Assembly: GCA_029259185.1 (NCBI GenBank)
Contig: JAPDJF010000054.1
Coordinates: 1 to 39,589, forward strand
Direction: 5' to 3'
Source: Hadesarchaea archaeon
GTDB lineage: Archaea; Hadarchaeota; Hadarchaeia; Hadarchaeales; WYZ-LMO6
Length of the DNA stretch: 39,589 nucleotides
The first letter of the stretch is position 1; every line of letters begins with the position of its first letter. The translations under genes were made by a program, and so were the position numbers. The notes below the pieces were generated by a model, which saw only the letters and a program-made list of their open reading frames with translations, ran no database searches and was not told the origin of the DNA. Shown in pieces: positions 25,525 through 33,078 of this stretch.

Positions 25525-25978
25525 ATGTTTGAAGCAAGACAACACAAGAAAGGTCTAGTGAAATTTGTTGATAGAAAGGGAAACGAAAGATGGGGGAAGC
25601 CAGAAGAAATAAAAAATGGAAGCAGGAAGATTTTGAACAAGCACAACTCGAAAAGGGATTAGTGAAATATAAAGGGAATTGGGTAACTCTTAAGAAAAGG
25701 AAAATCTGAAGAAAGGTTATGTTAAATATGTAGAAAAACAAAAAGGCGCCTCCAGACCCGATATTGTAATTGACAATATAGGAATAGAAATCAAGGGCCC
25801 CACACGCAGAACAGATCAACTGGACTCGATAGTTAGTAAGTGTATGAGGTACTCCCAACACTTTGAAAAAATAATTTTGGTTTTATTTGATGTAGCCGTT
25901 AGCGAACACTACTACGAGGAGTGGTTAGAAGGATTAAGAAGAAAATATCCCGAAGTAAAAGTGATACGAAAGGATTAA
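25525..25978 (+). pseudogene. Broken PD-(D/E)XK nuclease-like gene
   Basis: Three overlapping pieces in three frames look like one gene: MFEARQHKKGLVKFVDRKGN from ATG 25525; then QAQLEKGLVKYKGNWVTLKK; then KKGYVKYVEKQKGASRPDIVIDNIGIEIKGP running to a stop at 25978. The last piece carries the D-x(n)-E-x-K core (PDIVIDNIGIEIK) with a following QLDSIVSKCMRYSQHF helix, and EKI-ILVLFDVAV strands. A K-G-(L/Y)-V-K-Y motif recurs in every piece. Two frame changes are needed, so it is probably dead, or there are sequence errors at two places. Confidence 0.6.
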
Positions 25979-25995
25979 AATAACGAAACAGAAAC

Positions 25996-26154
25996 TTGGG
26001 TGATGATGATAAAAATGGTAAAAAAGAAGAGGATATATGTGGACCCCTCACAGGAGAGGTTATTACAGAGTCAAGACGGAAGGTGAGGAAAGATGAATAT
26101 GTTGATATCTGGTCAGGCAGGGTCAAGAGGAGAAAGAAATACTCTCTGTTTTGA
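25996..26154 (+). CDS. Possible 52-residue ORF, weak
   Basis: From TTG 25996 an uninterrupted frame gives GDDDKNGKKEEDICGPL, then RKVRKDEYVDIWSGRVKRRKKYSLF. The charged, basic C-terminus could be a short DNA-binding protein. There is no good ribosome site, and an ATG in another frame (26002) codes for only 27 residues. I list it as a tentative small gene only because the stretch would otherwise be empty. Confidence 0.25.
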   Translation: MGDDDKNGKKEEDICGPLTGEVITESRRKVRKDEYVDIWSGRVKRRKKYSLF

Positions 26155-26180
26155 CTCTTATGACCTGATTAAACAGTTTT

Positions 26181-26744
26181 GTGATCAAAATGTTCGGACT
26201 CACAAGTTTATTCGATGAAGTTCTTCGACTTGTAAACGCATGGAAACCGCAAAAAAGATACAGATCTGAAGATGGTTATAGAGACGAACTAAAAGAATTC
26301 CTTAGGACAAACTTGAATAGATCCAACGCACTCAGCATTGGACCACAAAAGCCGATTAAAGTTGCTTCAGAGTCGGGTAGGCATCTTTGTGATATAGCCG
26401 TTGACGAATCAGTTGGTGTTGAGCTGAAGAAAGATCTCAATAAATTGGCAGAAGTTGATAGGTTGTCTGGACAGTTAAGCAGGTATAAGAAACAATATTC
26501 TGGGATAATTGTTGTATTGGTGGGCAGCACAAATAAAGACGCTTACGCTGAATTGGTGAACCGAGTTTATGAAATGCAGCAAAGCACAGGTATTTCTCTT
26601 GGGTTTACTGCGGGAACAAAAATCAGGGTTGTGGATAAGGGATTTACAGGGGCTGGAGCAGAGAAAACTAGAGTAAAAAACGCACAACCCAAAAGACCGT
26701 ATTGGGTGAACCCTCTTACAGGTAAAAAAGAGCCTTTATTCTAA
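26181..26744 (+). CDS. PD-(D/E)XK superfamily nuclease of the casposon
   Basis: 187 residues from GTG. The core motif is LCDIAVDESVGVELKKDLN (Asp, then Glu-x-Lys), followed by the RecB/archaeal Holliday-junction-like helix RLSGQLSRYKKQY and the strand GIIVVLVGS. The N-terminus and a basic C-terminal tail (EKTRVKNAQPKRPYWVNPLTGKKEP) may bind DNA. Casposons usually carry a nuclease, often HNH; here the class is PD-(D/E)XK. It could act in replication, resolution or defence. Confidence 0.75.
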   Translation: MIKMFGLTSLFDEVLRLVNAWKPQKRYRSEDGYRDELKEFLRTNLNRSNALSIGPQKPIKVASESGRHLCDIAVDESVGVELKKDLNKLAEVDRLSGQLSRYKKQYSGIIVVLVGSTNKDAYAELVNRVYEMQQSTGISLGFTAGTKIRVVDKGFTGAGAEKTRVKNAQPKRPYWVNPLTGKKEPLF

Positions 26745-26942
26745 AATTGAATTCAACACCTATGCTGAGCCGCCCGCTTTCGCCGACCTCCATCTTTTTA
26801 CGGGGTTTAACGAAGGCTACGAAAACGGGTACACGGATGGCCACAGGCTGGGCTGACACAGAGAGCTAGACATGTTGAACACTGTTTTTTACTTATTTAT
26901 TAGTAAATGAGTAAATGATTTGGATAATTAAGAGGTTCGAAG
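26745..26942. other. About 200 bp with a short unidentified reading fragment
   Basis: A +1-frame stretch overlapping the previous stop ends near 26856 with GFNEGYENGYTDGHRLG, a tyrosine/glycine repeat reminiscent of short phage-type tails. It has no start codon, so it looks like a remnant. The rest is A/T-rich (tttttacttatttattagtaaatgag) and may hold the promoter for the next gene. Confidence 0.35.
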
Positions 26943-27257
26943 ATGGAACTACATGCACATGGGATAGTGGTATTGACAGCTTTGTGTGTAGCTTTTTTGG
27001 CTTGGTTTGGAGGCGAATTTTTTGCGGGATCCATGATACTCGATGAGGTCGCTGATGAATACTATGAGCGGGGGTATTATGAAGATGCAATAGAGGCGAG
27101 AGATCAGGCAAGGGAAGCCCATGACTATTTCGTCTATTGCATGGCAGGGGTCGTGTTGGTTATCATCGGTGGTGCCGTCTGGGCGTGGAAGTGGGAACAC
27201 GGGCAAATAACCCAGCCCGGGGCGTTCTGGAAGACCGTCGGTGATTTGCGAAAGTGA
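26943..27257 (+). CDS. Small two-segment membrane protein at the casposon right end
   Basis: 104 residues with hydrophobic segments at about 8-32 (IVVLTALCVAFLAWFGGEF) and 64-80 (YCMAGVVLVIIGGAVWAW), and an acidic loop between them (DEVADEYYERGYYEDAIEARDQAREAHDY). The right inverted repeat begins 65 bases after the stop. No family is recognised. Together with the 25150 and 18203 genes it makes three small membrane proteins in the element. Confidence 0.65.
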   Translation: MELHAHGIVVLTALCVAFLAWFGGEFFAGSMILDEVADEYYERGYYEDAIEARDQAREAHDYFVYCMAGVVLVIIGGAVWAWKWEHGQITQPGAFWKTVGDLRK

Positions 27258-27321
27258 GATGGCCACAAAATGACCAAGCCCGTTCTCCAAACCCTAAAAG
27301 CGTTGGCGGAAAATCTGCATG

Positions 27322-27526
27322 ACCCAAATCCTGACCCTAATTCGATTTTCGGGGTTTTGGTCGAAGCCGAAAGGAGGAAGAATAGGTAACGTAAAAATTG
27401 AAAAAGGACTGTTTAATCCGTATTTCGTTGTTCGCCGCTCAATAAGTGCTCTGATTGGCTAAAACGTATGTTATCTACCTTCAGATGGCATAAAGTTGGG
27501 GTCGAAAATGCAAATAATGTAAAAAA
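27322..27526 (-). repeat. Casposon terminal inverted repeat, right
   Basis: This is the reverse complement of 17969-18173, identical over 205 bases by eye. It ends with a run of six A directly before the target duplication. Confidence 0.95.
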
Positions 27527-27539
27527 GTTAAGGTTTATA
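27527..27539 (+). repeat. Casposon target-site duplication, right copy, carrying the PRC gene TATA box
   Basis: GTTAAGGTTTATA is repeated from 17956-17968. The right copy continues with T and then GTACG. TTTATAT sits about 32 bases before the PRC-barrel ATG, so the copied target includes that gene's probable TATA element. Confidence 0.9.
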
Positions 27540-27570
27540 TCGTACGTAGCATGCAGAAGCATGGTGGAAG

Positions 27571-27822
27571 ATGATCAGACTCTCCCAAGTTCACGGCCTT
27601 CGGATATATAATGACCGAGCGAGATACGTGGGGAATGTTCGTGATATAGTATTGGACGATGAGGAGGGTAAAGTAGTCGGTCTAGCCTTCGGGCGTAAAG
27701 GAGACACAATTCTGTCAGTCCCTTACGATAGTGTGCTCGCCATAGGTGATATAGTTCTAACCAGAAGTAAGGAATCTGAGCAAGCTGGGGAGGGGGAGGG
27801 GTCTCAAGCCCCCGGGGGATGA
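27571..27822 (+). CDS. PRC-barrel domain protein
   Basis: 83 residues from ATG behind GGTGG. The pattern SQVHGLRIYNDRARYVGNVRDIVLDDEEGKVVGLAF followed by ILSVPYDSVLAIGDIVL is the PRC-barrel fold found in archaeal cell-division-related and RNA-maturation proteins. The last 15 residues are low complexity. Its promoter was split or duplicated by the casposon. It is convergent with the radical SAM gene. Confidence 0.88.
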   Translation: MIRLSQVHGLRIYNDRARYVGNVRDIVLDDEEGKVVGLAFGRKGDTILSVPYDSVLAIGDIVLTRSKESEQAGEGEGSQAPGG

Positions 27823-27827
27823 GTTCC

Positions 27828-28949
27828 CTAGAGATAGTTGCTCCCACATGACTTTCGGCTGGGAGTTTGGAGTGGTAATGGTATGAAGGTCACCTCTAGT
27901 TGGTCGAAAGTTGGGTAGTATTCGATCCAAGCGAACTTGAGTCCTTTTTCCTTCTTAGATAAGGTTTCGGCTGTGATCGGATCTAGATCGAGTCTCTTTC
28001 TCTTGAGGTCTACCGATATGAGGTGGTTCGGGATCCTATATTTTCTGATTAACCTTCTTTTCTCTTTGATAAGCTCAAGTCGAGGAATTCCGTAAACGAT
28101 CCCCTTTACGAGAAGCCCCTCCCGGGTGATACGCTCGTACGGTTTCGCTACGTTCTTGGCCCTCCGTTTCAGACGATTTCGGAGTTGTACCCCATCTTTC
28201 AGTGAGCTAGGACAGTAGTGCACGTTCAGGTCAGTATTCTCAGCAGCCCAGTTCAATACCTTCATAGCTAGAGGCTCACTCCCCCTGACCGCGACCGATT
28301 CATCAGATTTTATCTTGAATCCTCGCTTGAGCAGGTTTGTGGAATTGGTTTCCGAAAATTCCAGTTCATTCAAATTAACGAAAAGGCACCCTATCTCGTC
28401 GAGTTCTTTTAGGAGGCGGATCGTCTTCGAAAAATCTCTCGGGATGGCTGGAATTTCAACTCCAGCGTCGAGCCCAATTTTGAGGGCAGATCTCACGGGC
28501 TCTCCAGTCCAAGTGTGGAATCTGAGTTCGTCCAATCCCGCATCCTTCAGTTCCTTGAGTTTTTCGTTAGGAAGTGCTCCGATGCAGTACATGTGCACGT
28601 GGTGTTCCTTCCCGAACTCTCTCTTCAGGAGCTTTAGGTACCGAATGACGCGTTTGAACTTCAGAGCGGGGTTGCCCCCCGTGATCCCTGTCCCCAGGGC
28701 ATCCATCAGTCTAGCTTCCTCGAGGATATCGGCATACGATTTTACCGGTCGCTCGTTAGCGTATACCACATCTTTTCCCCTCCTTTTCTCAGAGAGTGGA
28801 CAGTAATAACACGAGTGATTACAAATTCCGGTGACAAAGAGTACGAGCTTTGCCCCCCGAATGCAGAGCTTGCATCCTTCAGGCATCTCCCGGAGGAGAA
28901 GAGAGTTAGCAGGAGTACGCTTGATCTCCGGTGCCAATTCAGTGTTCAT
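27828..28949 (-). CDS. Archaeal radical SAM protein
   Basis: 373 residues with the cluster motif VTGICNHSCYYCPLSEKRRG, that is C-x3-C-x2-C, near residues 42-50, then the GITGGNPALKF glycine-rich stretch and an (alpha/beta) barrel. It resembles the archaeal COG2108-type radical SAM enzymes of unknown substrate. A C-E-G-C-K-L-C-like group precedes the motif (PEGCKLCIRGAKLVLF), which may ligate a second metal. It is convergent with the PRC gene and divergent from tbp. Confidence 0.88.
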   Translation of the reverse strand: MNTELAPEIKRTPANSLLLREMPEGCKLCIRGAKLVLFVTGICNHSCYYCPLSEKRRGKDVVYANERPVKSYADILEEARLMDALGTGITGGNPALKFKRVIRYLKLLKREFGKEHHVHMYCIGALPNEKLKELKDAGLDELRFHTWTGEPVRSALKIGLDAGVEIPAIPRDFSKTIRLLKELDEIGCLFVNLNELEFSETNSTNLLKRGFKIKSDESVAVRGSEPLAMKVLNWAAENTDLNVHYCPSSLKDGVQLRNRLKRRAKNVAKPYERITREGLLVKGIVYGIPRLELIKEKRRLIRKYRIPNHLISVDLKRKRLDLDPITAETLSKKEKGLKFAWIEYYPTFDQLEVTFIPLPLQTPSRKSCGSNYL

Positions 28950-29025
28950 TTTCAGACCTTTTTTTACTCGGAAGTCTCTCTCCTAACATTTTTAAAACTA
29001 GTGGGTGATTTTATACCTTGATAAA

Positions 29026-29565
29026 ATGCCCAAGCCGAGGGTGGATATAGAGATCCAAAACATAGTACTTTCGGTAGTATACGAAGGTACTACCTTTAAC
29101 TTGGAGAGGTTGGTCAAAGCCCTCGATAACGCGAGATATGATCCCGAAGTCTTTCCAGGAATAGCTTACAAATCAGAGGATCCTCCGGCCTCGTTCCTGA
29201 TTTTCTCTTCGGGTAAAATGAACTGTGTGGGTGCTAAGAGCATGAGGGATGCTAGACTCGCGATAAAAAAGCTCACTAAGAAGCTTAAGAAGGCCGGTGC
29301 TAAAGTGAAGTCTGAGCCCAAGGTTCAAGTCCAGAATATCGTGGCATCGTTTGACTTCAAGAGGGAGTTCGATCTTGAGCAGATATCGAGAACTTATGAG
29401 AACACAGAGTATGAGCCAGAGGTTTTCCCCGGTTTGGTTTTCAGGTTGGAAAAACCGAAAGCTGTAGTTCTCTTATTCGTGTCCGGCAAGGGGGTCTGTG
29501 CGGGAGCAAAGACGATGAAGGATATTGAAGCTGCTGCCAAGATAATAATGAGGACCCTCAAGTAA
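29026..29565 (+). CDS. tbp: TATA-box-binding protein
   Basis: From ATG 29026 (MPKPRVDIEIQNIVLSV) it has about 180 residues in two direct repeats, each ending with the pattern YDPEVFPGIAYK / FLIFSSGKMNCVGAKS and YEPEVFPGLVFR / VLLFVSGKGVCAGAKT. This is the general transcription factor that binds the TATA box. The track start at 29005 is less likely, because a TATA element (catttttaaaac) lies near 28987-28998 and the expected transcript start is close to the ATG, giving a nearly leaderless message. Confidence 0.97.
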   Translation: MPKPRVDIEIQNIVLSVVYEGTTFNLERLVKALDNARYDPEVFPGIAYKSEDPPASFLIFSSGKMNCVGAKSMRDARLAIKKLTKKLKKAGAKVKSEPKVQVQNIVASFDFKREFDLEQISRTYENTEYEPEVFPGLVFRLEKPKAVVLLFVSGKGVCAGAKTMKDIEAAAKIIMRTLK

Positions 29566-29580
29566 ACCTTCTTCTTTTTT
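29566..29580 (+). terminator. Poly-T terminator candidate after tbp
   Basis: ACCTTCTTCTTTTTT follows the tbp stop directly. Archaeal terminators are T-runs without a strict hairpin. Confidence 0.4.
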
Positions 29581-29603
29581 GACTCCCACTTCTCTGGAGT
29601 ACC

Positions 29604-30869
29604 ATGGACATCGTGGTTCACGGAAAAGCAACAATCTCCGGAGAGATGCGACCACCCCCTTCCAAGTTTTATACTCACTTCACCACAGCCTTGGCCTCCC
29701 TTTCTCATGGAAAGAGTGTTGTTAGGGATCCCCTTCCAGTCAAGGACACACTTTCCCTCTTTAGGGCATTGGAAAAATTAGGTGTGGTGATTAGCCGTGG
29801 AGCGAGGGAGTGGGTGGTGTGGGGGACGGGGGGAGAGCTCAGGCCCAAGGGAAACACATTGGATGTGGGAAACTCGGCCACGGCCCTCAGTATTTTGACA
29901 TCCATTTCAACGTTGGCTTCCCGAGTTCTCGTGGTCACGGGAGACTCTCAACTGCGTTCCCGTCCCATGCCCTCCCTACTGCGTGGACTTCGTAGGTTGG
30001 GGGGAGAGGTGTACTCCACGAAGCCTGAGGAGAGCGCGCCCTTCATAGTCTTCGGAGGAGGGCTCCAAGGCGGGATGGTGGATGGAGTGGATGCGAGGTT
30101 TTTACCGGCGTTCCTACTACCGGCCCCATTCGCCTCCAAGGGAGTGGAGATACGGGTGAGGACAGGGGGAGAAGTCTTGGAAAGGTGTGCCGACTTCATC
30201 CAGAGGATGGGGGTCCCTTTGAGGATGCAAGGGAGGAGACTCATAATTTCAGAGGGAAGTTTCAGACCATCAACTCTTGTGGTTCCGCCGAGTCTCTACC
30301 AAGTAGCCCCTTTCATCGTCGCCGCGTGTCTAACTTATTCTGAGCTTCGATTGCGGGCTAATAAGGAAAAATGTGAAGGCGTGTTCTTGCTGAAAATCTT
30401 GGAGGAAATGGGCATGAACTTTCGATTCTCAAGGGAAAAAATAGTGATCAAGGGGCCCCAAAGAGCTGGGGGAGGTGTGGTGGATCTGGGTGGAAATCCG
30501 GACATCCTTCCACTGATAGCCGTCGTTGCTTCCCTAGCCCATGGGAGAACCCGGTTGGTGAACGTTTCGGGGGCGAGGGAGATGAAATCGGATCGTGTCT
30601 CATCAATGGCAAAAAATCTCAGAAAGATGGGGGCCAAGATAAAGGAAAGGCGTGGAGAATTGGTGATCGAGGGTCAGAGGGTACTGAGGGGAGCAGAGGT
30701 GGATGGGAGCGACGACCATGCGGTAGCAGCAGCGCTGGTGGTGGCGGGTTTGGTGGCGGAGGGACGAACTGTGGTGAGAGGCGGAGTTGGAGCCCTGCGT
30801 ACTTCTTATTCGAAGTTTTTATCCGAGTTTCAAAAGTTGGGGGCGGGAGTAAGTTTGAAGGGGGATTAG
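29604..30869 (+). CDS. EPSP-synthase-like protein missing active-site residues
   Basis: 421 residues with the overall EPSP synthase layout: a start GKATISGEMRPPPSKFYTHF, the middle GNSATALSILTS and TGDSQLRSRPM, and the late GNPDILPLIAVVASLAHG and SDDHAVAAALVVAG. But normal key residues are changed. The Arg of PPSKSYTHR is Phe. GNSGTTLR is GNSATALS, so the second Arg is lost. SSQF is DARF. KESDR is MKSDR, losing the catalytic Glu. The gene may be a divergent paralogue with another substrate or a non-enzymatic relative. There are no other shikimate genes nearby. Confidence 0.8.
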   Translation: MDIVVHGKATISGEMRPPPSKFYTHFTTALASLSHGKSVVRDPLPVKDTLSLFRALEKLGVVISRGAREWVVWGTGGELRPKGNTLDVGNSATALSILTSISTLASRVLVVTGDSQLRSRPMPSLLRGLRRLGGEVYSTKPEESAPFIVFGGGLQGGMVDGVDARFLPAFLLPAPFASKGVEIRVRTGGEVLERCADFIQRMGVPLRMQGRRLIISEGSFRPSTLVVPPSLYQVAPFIVAACLTYSELRLRANKEKCEGVFLLKILEEMGMNFRFSREKIVIKGPQRAGGGVVDLGGNPDILPLIAVVASLAHGRTRLVNVSGAREMKSDRVSSMAKNLRKMGAKIKERRGELVIEGQRVLRGAEVDGSDDHAVAAALVVAGLVAEGRTVVRGGVGALRTSYSKFLSEFQKLGAGVSLKGD

Positions 30870-30879
30870 AACGGAATCG

Positions 30880-31056
30880 AGCGAGAAACCCCCAGCGCTT
30901 TAGCCGTGAGGTGAATGCGTGTCGAGGGCCGATTCCGCAATAGCTAAGGGCCCGAACGAACGCCTGTGAGCTCAAGACCTCCGTAATCCGTCCTTCCAGA
31001 TGGGATCAGTCTGATCGTCAAAGAGGAAGCCCCGCTTTAGGGGTGTGGTAGTTGAC
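30880..31056 (+). mobile_element. IS200/IS605-type right-end remnant (omega-RNA-like block)
   Basis: The block ACGCCTGTGAGCTCAAGACCTCCGTAA followed by GAAGCCCCGCTTTAGGGGTGTGGTAGTTGAC repeats, with the same order, on the minus strand at 33079-33345 and, less well, at 32815-33075. The hairpin-with-GTAGTTGAC ending is typical of TnpB-associated right ends. There is no coding ORF. It sits between two chromosomal genes and has no TnpA. Confidence 0.55.
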
Positions 31057-31057
31057 C

Positions 31058-31828
31058 TCATATCCCACCCAAGAGAGAGACGAGGGTCCAGTAAAAGTCC
31101 CCGTATAGAATGGCCGATAAGAGACCCACGGCCAGAGCTGGGGCGAACGGTATTCCCTTCTTTATTTTTATGGTATTTTTAAGTTTGCTATCGTTGACGA
31201 GGCGTTTGAGCGTCCTCACTTGATATCTTGTCAATCCAGCCGCCCGTCTTGGATTGGCGAAAAATTTGTCACCCTCTGGCCGAGGATGTATCCCGAATAT
31301 AGTGCTCCATCTCATGATTTTTCCTCCTTTTTCGTAGATGTACTCGGCTGGGATCATCCCCTCCCGGAGATCTGTTATTTTGATCTCTTCGTAAAAGATC
31401 CCTATTCCTCTCATGAGACACGTGAGCGCGTAAATGAGCAAGATGGGTACCATCATCAAAATGCTGTTGAACAGAATAGAAAGTGGAAACAGTGGATAAT
31501 CGCTAGCATAGGGAGCTGGGGATCTGGGGGAGGAATACATAGGTAGCAGTGCTCCAAACGCCGTGAACAGCTTGACATCCCCTCCTGCCCACCCCCCGAC
31601 CGACCAGAGGAAGTATGCTACACCGAAAGCTACACCCGCCCCGATGGCACCGGAGGACGCGATATACGCATTTCTTTCCCAAATACCCCTGAAGAGGTGA
31701 AAACAAATGCCCGCTCCTATCATCGGGATGGTGAGTTTATCCGGAATGATACGATCTCTGAATACATCGGTGTACACGGCCATGATCGCCGTGGTTACAG
31801 CTAACCCAACGGGAATCAACTCAAGCAT
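31058..31828 (-). CDS. Archaeal prepilin/preflagellin peptidase (GxGD aspartic protease)
   Basis: 256 residues with six or more hydrophobic segments. The catalytic aspartates are in YTDVFRDRIIP near residue 21 and in GGWAGGDVKLF (GxGD motif) near residue 84, as in PibD, FlaK and EppA. It cleaves class III signal peptides of type IV pilins and archaellins at the membrane. The longer soluble loop (residues 145-225) with EEIKITDLREGMIPAEYIY resembles the domain of the archaellin peptidase type. Confidence 0.92.
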   Translation of the reverse strand: MLELIPVGLAVTTAIMAVYTDVFRDRIIPDKLTIPMIGAGICFHLFRGIWERNAYIASSGAIGAGVAFGVAYFLWSVGGWAGGDVKLFTAFGALLPMYSSPRSPAPYASDYPLFPLSILFNSILMMVPILLIYALTCLMRGIGIFYEEIKITDLREGMIPAEYIYEKGGKIMRWSTIFGIHPRPEGDKFFANPRRAAGLTRYQVRTLKRLVNDSKLKNTIKIKKGIPFAPALAVGLLSAILYGDFYWTLVSLLGGI

Positions 31829-31899
31829 CTTCTTTCTCCCCTCGTGGTTTTGGATTTAAATTTTTGTGGCGGGTGGGCTTTGCACAAAAATTAGCCTCT

Positions 31900-32135
31900 G
31901 AGGCCAATTTCCGTGCTTGGGGGCTCGGGGTCCCCTAAGGGCCGAAAGCCCTACGGCCCAGGCCCTTGAGAAGGATTACCGGACTCTGAGAGAGCAAACG
32001 AGGCTGCCCTCTTACTACTGCCGTGCTTGGCTTGGAAGGCTGGCGATGGGCGGAGGGTTTCCTTCAAGCTCGTCGACACGGCTTGGATCGGAGGCCGTAG
32101 GGTTCAGCCCTTATCGCTTGGAGGCCAACCTCAAC
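31900..32135 (+). pseudogene. tnpB: Second TnpB fragment
   Basis: AQALEKDYRTLREQTRLPSYYCRAWLG matches the N-terminal part of the other TnpB remnant (DYKKLREQTRLSSYYRS) at both protein and DNA level, then degenerates. No RuvC or zinc ribbon follows. The 89- and 70-residue track ORFs here are pieces of this remnant. Confidence 0.65.
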
Positions 32136-32235
32136 CACGATCTTTTGGATCCATTTGCTTTTGCAGTATTTTTGTGCAAAGCGTAAAGGTTCGAAAAGTT
32201 TTAAGAGATTCTTCCTCAAATAAAATCGAGAAACT

Positions 32236-32769
32236 TTGAGTCAAGAGATGGATGAAAAAAGGGTAGCGAGAGAAGTTGCGATGTTTATGATTCTCTCGGC
32301 TAGGACAGCGCCTAAAGCGAGGGGGATAGATCACCTCAAGACGGCAATACTCACAGGCCAAGAGAAAGATAGGTTGGCAGGAGAAATGGAAAAACTCAGT
32401 TCAGAGTATGGTTTCTTTGAAAGGGACGCAAAAAATGTGAGAAGTGCTGAAGTAGTTCTGTTGATTGGTTTGTCAGCTGCTCCTATAGGCCTGAACTGTG
32501 GTGCATGTGGGAGGACATGTACAGAACTTCAAGGGGAATCCTCTAAAGAGGGGAAAGGGTATAGGGGGCCCCTCTGTGTTATGGACATAATGAATTTTGG
32601 TATTGCTTTGGGTTCAGCCGTTAAGACAGCCTCGATGTTTAACGTGGACAATCGTATGATGTTTTCTGCTGGGGTGGCGGCTAGGAAGTCAGGAATAATG
32701 GACGCGGATGTCGTGATAGGAATTCCTCTTTCCATTAAAGGCAAGAATATCTTTTTCGATCGGAAGTAG
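32236..32769 (+). CDS. DUF2148 ferredoxin-like protein
   Basis: 177 residues from TTG 32236, or 173 from ATG 32248. A TATA-like box (gttttaagag) is near 32195. The protein has a clustered cysteine motif LNCGACGRTC, a further Cys at GPLCVMD, and the family sequence IALGSAVKTASMFNVDNRMMFSAGVAARKSGIMDADVVIGIPLS. DUF2148 is a family of archaeal and anaerobe proteins annotated as ferredoxin-domain-containing, probably binding an iron-sulfur cluster. Function is not known. Confidence 0.9.
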   Translation: MSQEMDEKRVAREVAMFMILSARTAPKARGIDHLKTAILTGQEKDRLAGEMEKLSSEYGFFERDAKNVRSAEVVLLIGLSAAPIGLNCGACGRTCTELQGESSKEGKGYRGPLCVMDIMNFGIALGSAVKTASMFNVDNRMMFSAGVAARKSGIMDADVVIGIPLSIKGKNIFFDRK

Positions 32770-32814
32770 GGCTCAGTTGGTTCTTCCTAAGGTTATCTTC
32801 ATCGCCCCTACTCG

Positions 32815-33075
32815 TGTTCTCTTCCATGTTTGTGAACTACCCCTCCCTCACGGAAGGAGCTTCTCCGACCGTGCCTTCACGGCTTGGGGAACTCCAGCAC
32901 GGGACCCCTTTACGGAGACCTCTGTCCCAGAGGCGTCCCCGACAAAGAAATATCACAAAAAGTGTATATATGAATTGTGGGCTCCCGTCCCCTCCTTTCG
33001 GACTTCCCGCCCGCATCGGTTAAAGATGGGGTCAGTTGGGGTAGGGAGAGGCGTGTTTTCCAGATTTTCCTGCAT
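32815..33075 (-). mobile_element. IS200/IS605-type right-end remnant, minus strand
   Basis: Read on the minus strand it has GACGCCTCTGGGACAGAGGTCTCCGTAA followed at the far end by GAAGCTCCTTCCGTGAGGGAGGGGTAGTTCAC. It shares the CGCCT...CTCCGTAA block and hairpin ending with the copies at 30880 and 33079, though pairing partners differ, as expected for a conserved RNA structure. The ORFs here (such as 32777-33376) look spurious. Confidence 0.5.
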
Positions 33076-33078
33076 GTG

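Larger units (their letters stand above)
17969..27526. mobile_element. Casposon (Cas1 transposon) with protein-primed-type DNA polymerase, 9.56 kb
   Basis: The element is bounded by 205-bp terminal inverted repeats that match without error. Outside them is a direct duplication GTTAAGGTTTATA(T). Inside are a Cas1 homologue with the catalytic Glu/His/Glu triad, a family B polymerase of the protein-primed kind, HTH, RHH and zinc-ribbon proteins, PD-(D/E)XK nuclease genes and several membrane proteins. Cas1 plus PolB plus long TIRs plus a target duplication near 14 bp is the definition of a casposon. Genes form two divergent operons from a promoter region near 23124-23220. Perfect TIRs imply recent arrival or conversion, although one cargo gene is broken. 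No CRISPR array or Cas2 is present. Confidence 0.93.

Noticed and set aside
17969-27526. Integrated virus or linear plasmid rather than a casposon
   Set aside because: No capsid, packaging ATPase or portal gene is visible, while Cas1, TIRs and the target duplication explain integration; a virus-like origin for the membrane proteins cannot be excluded.
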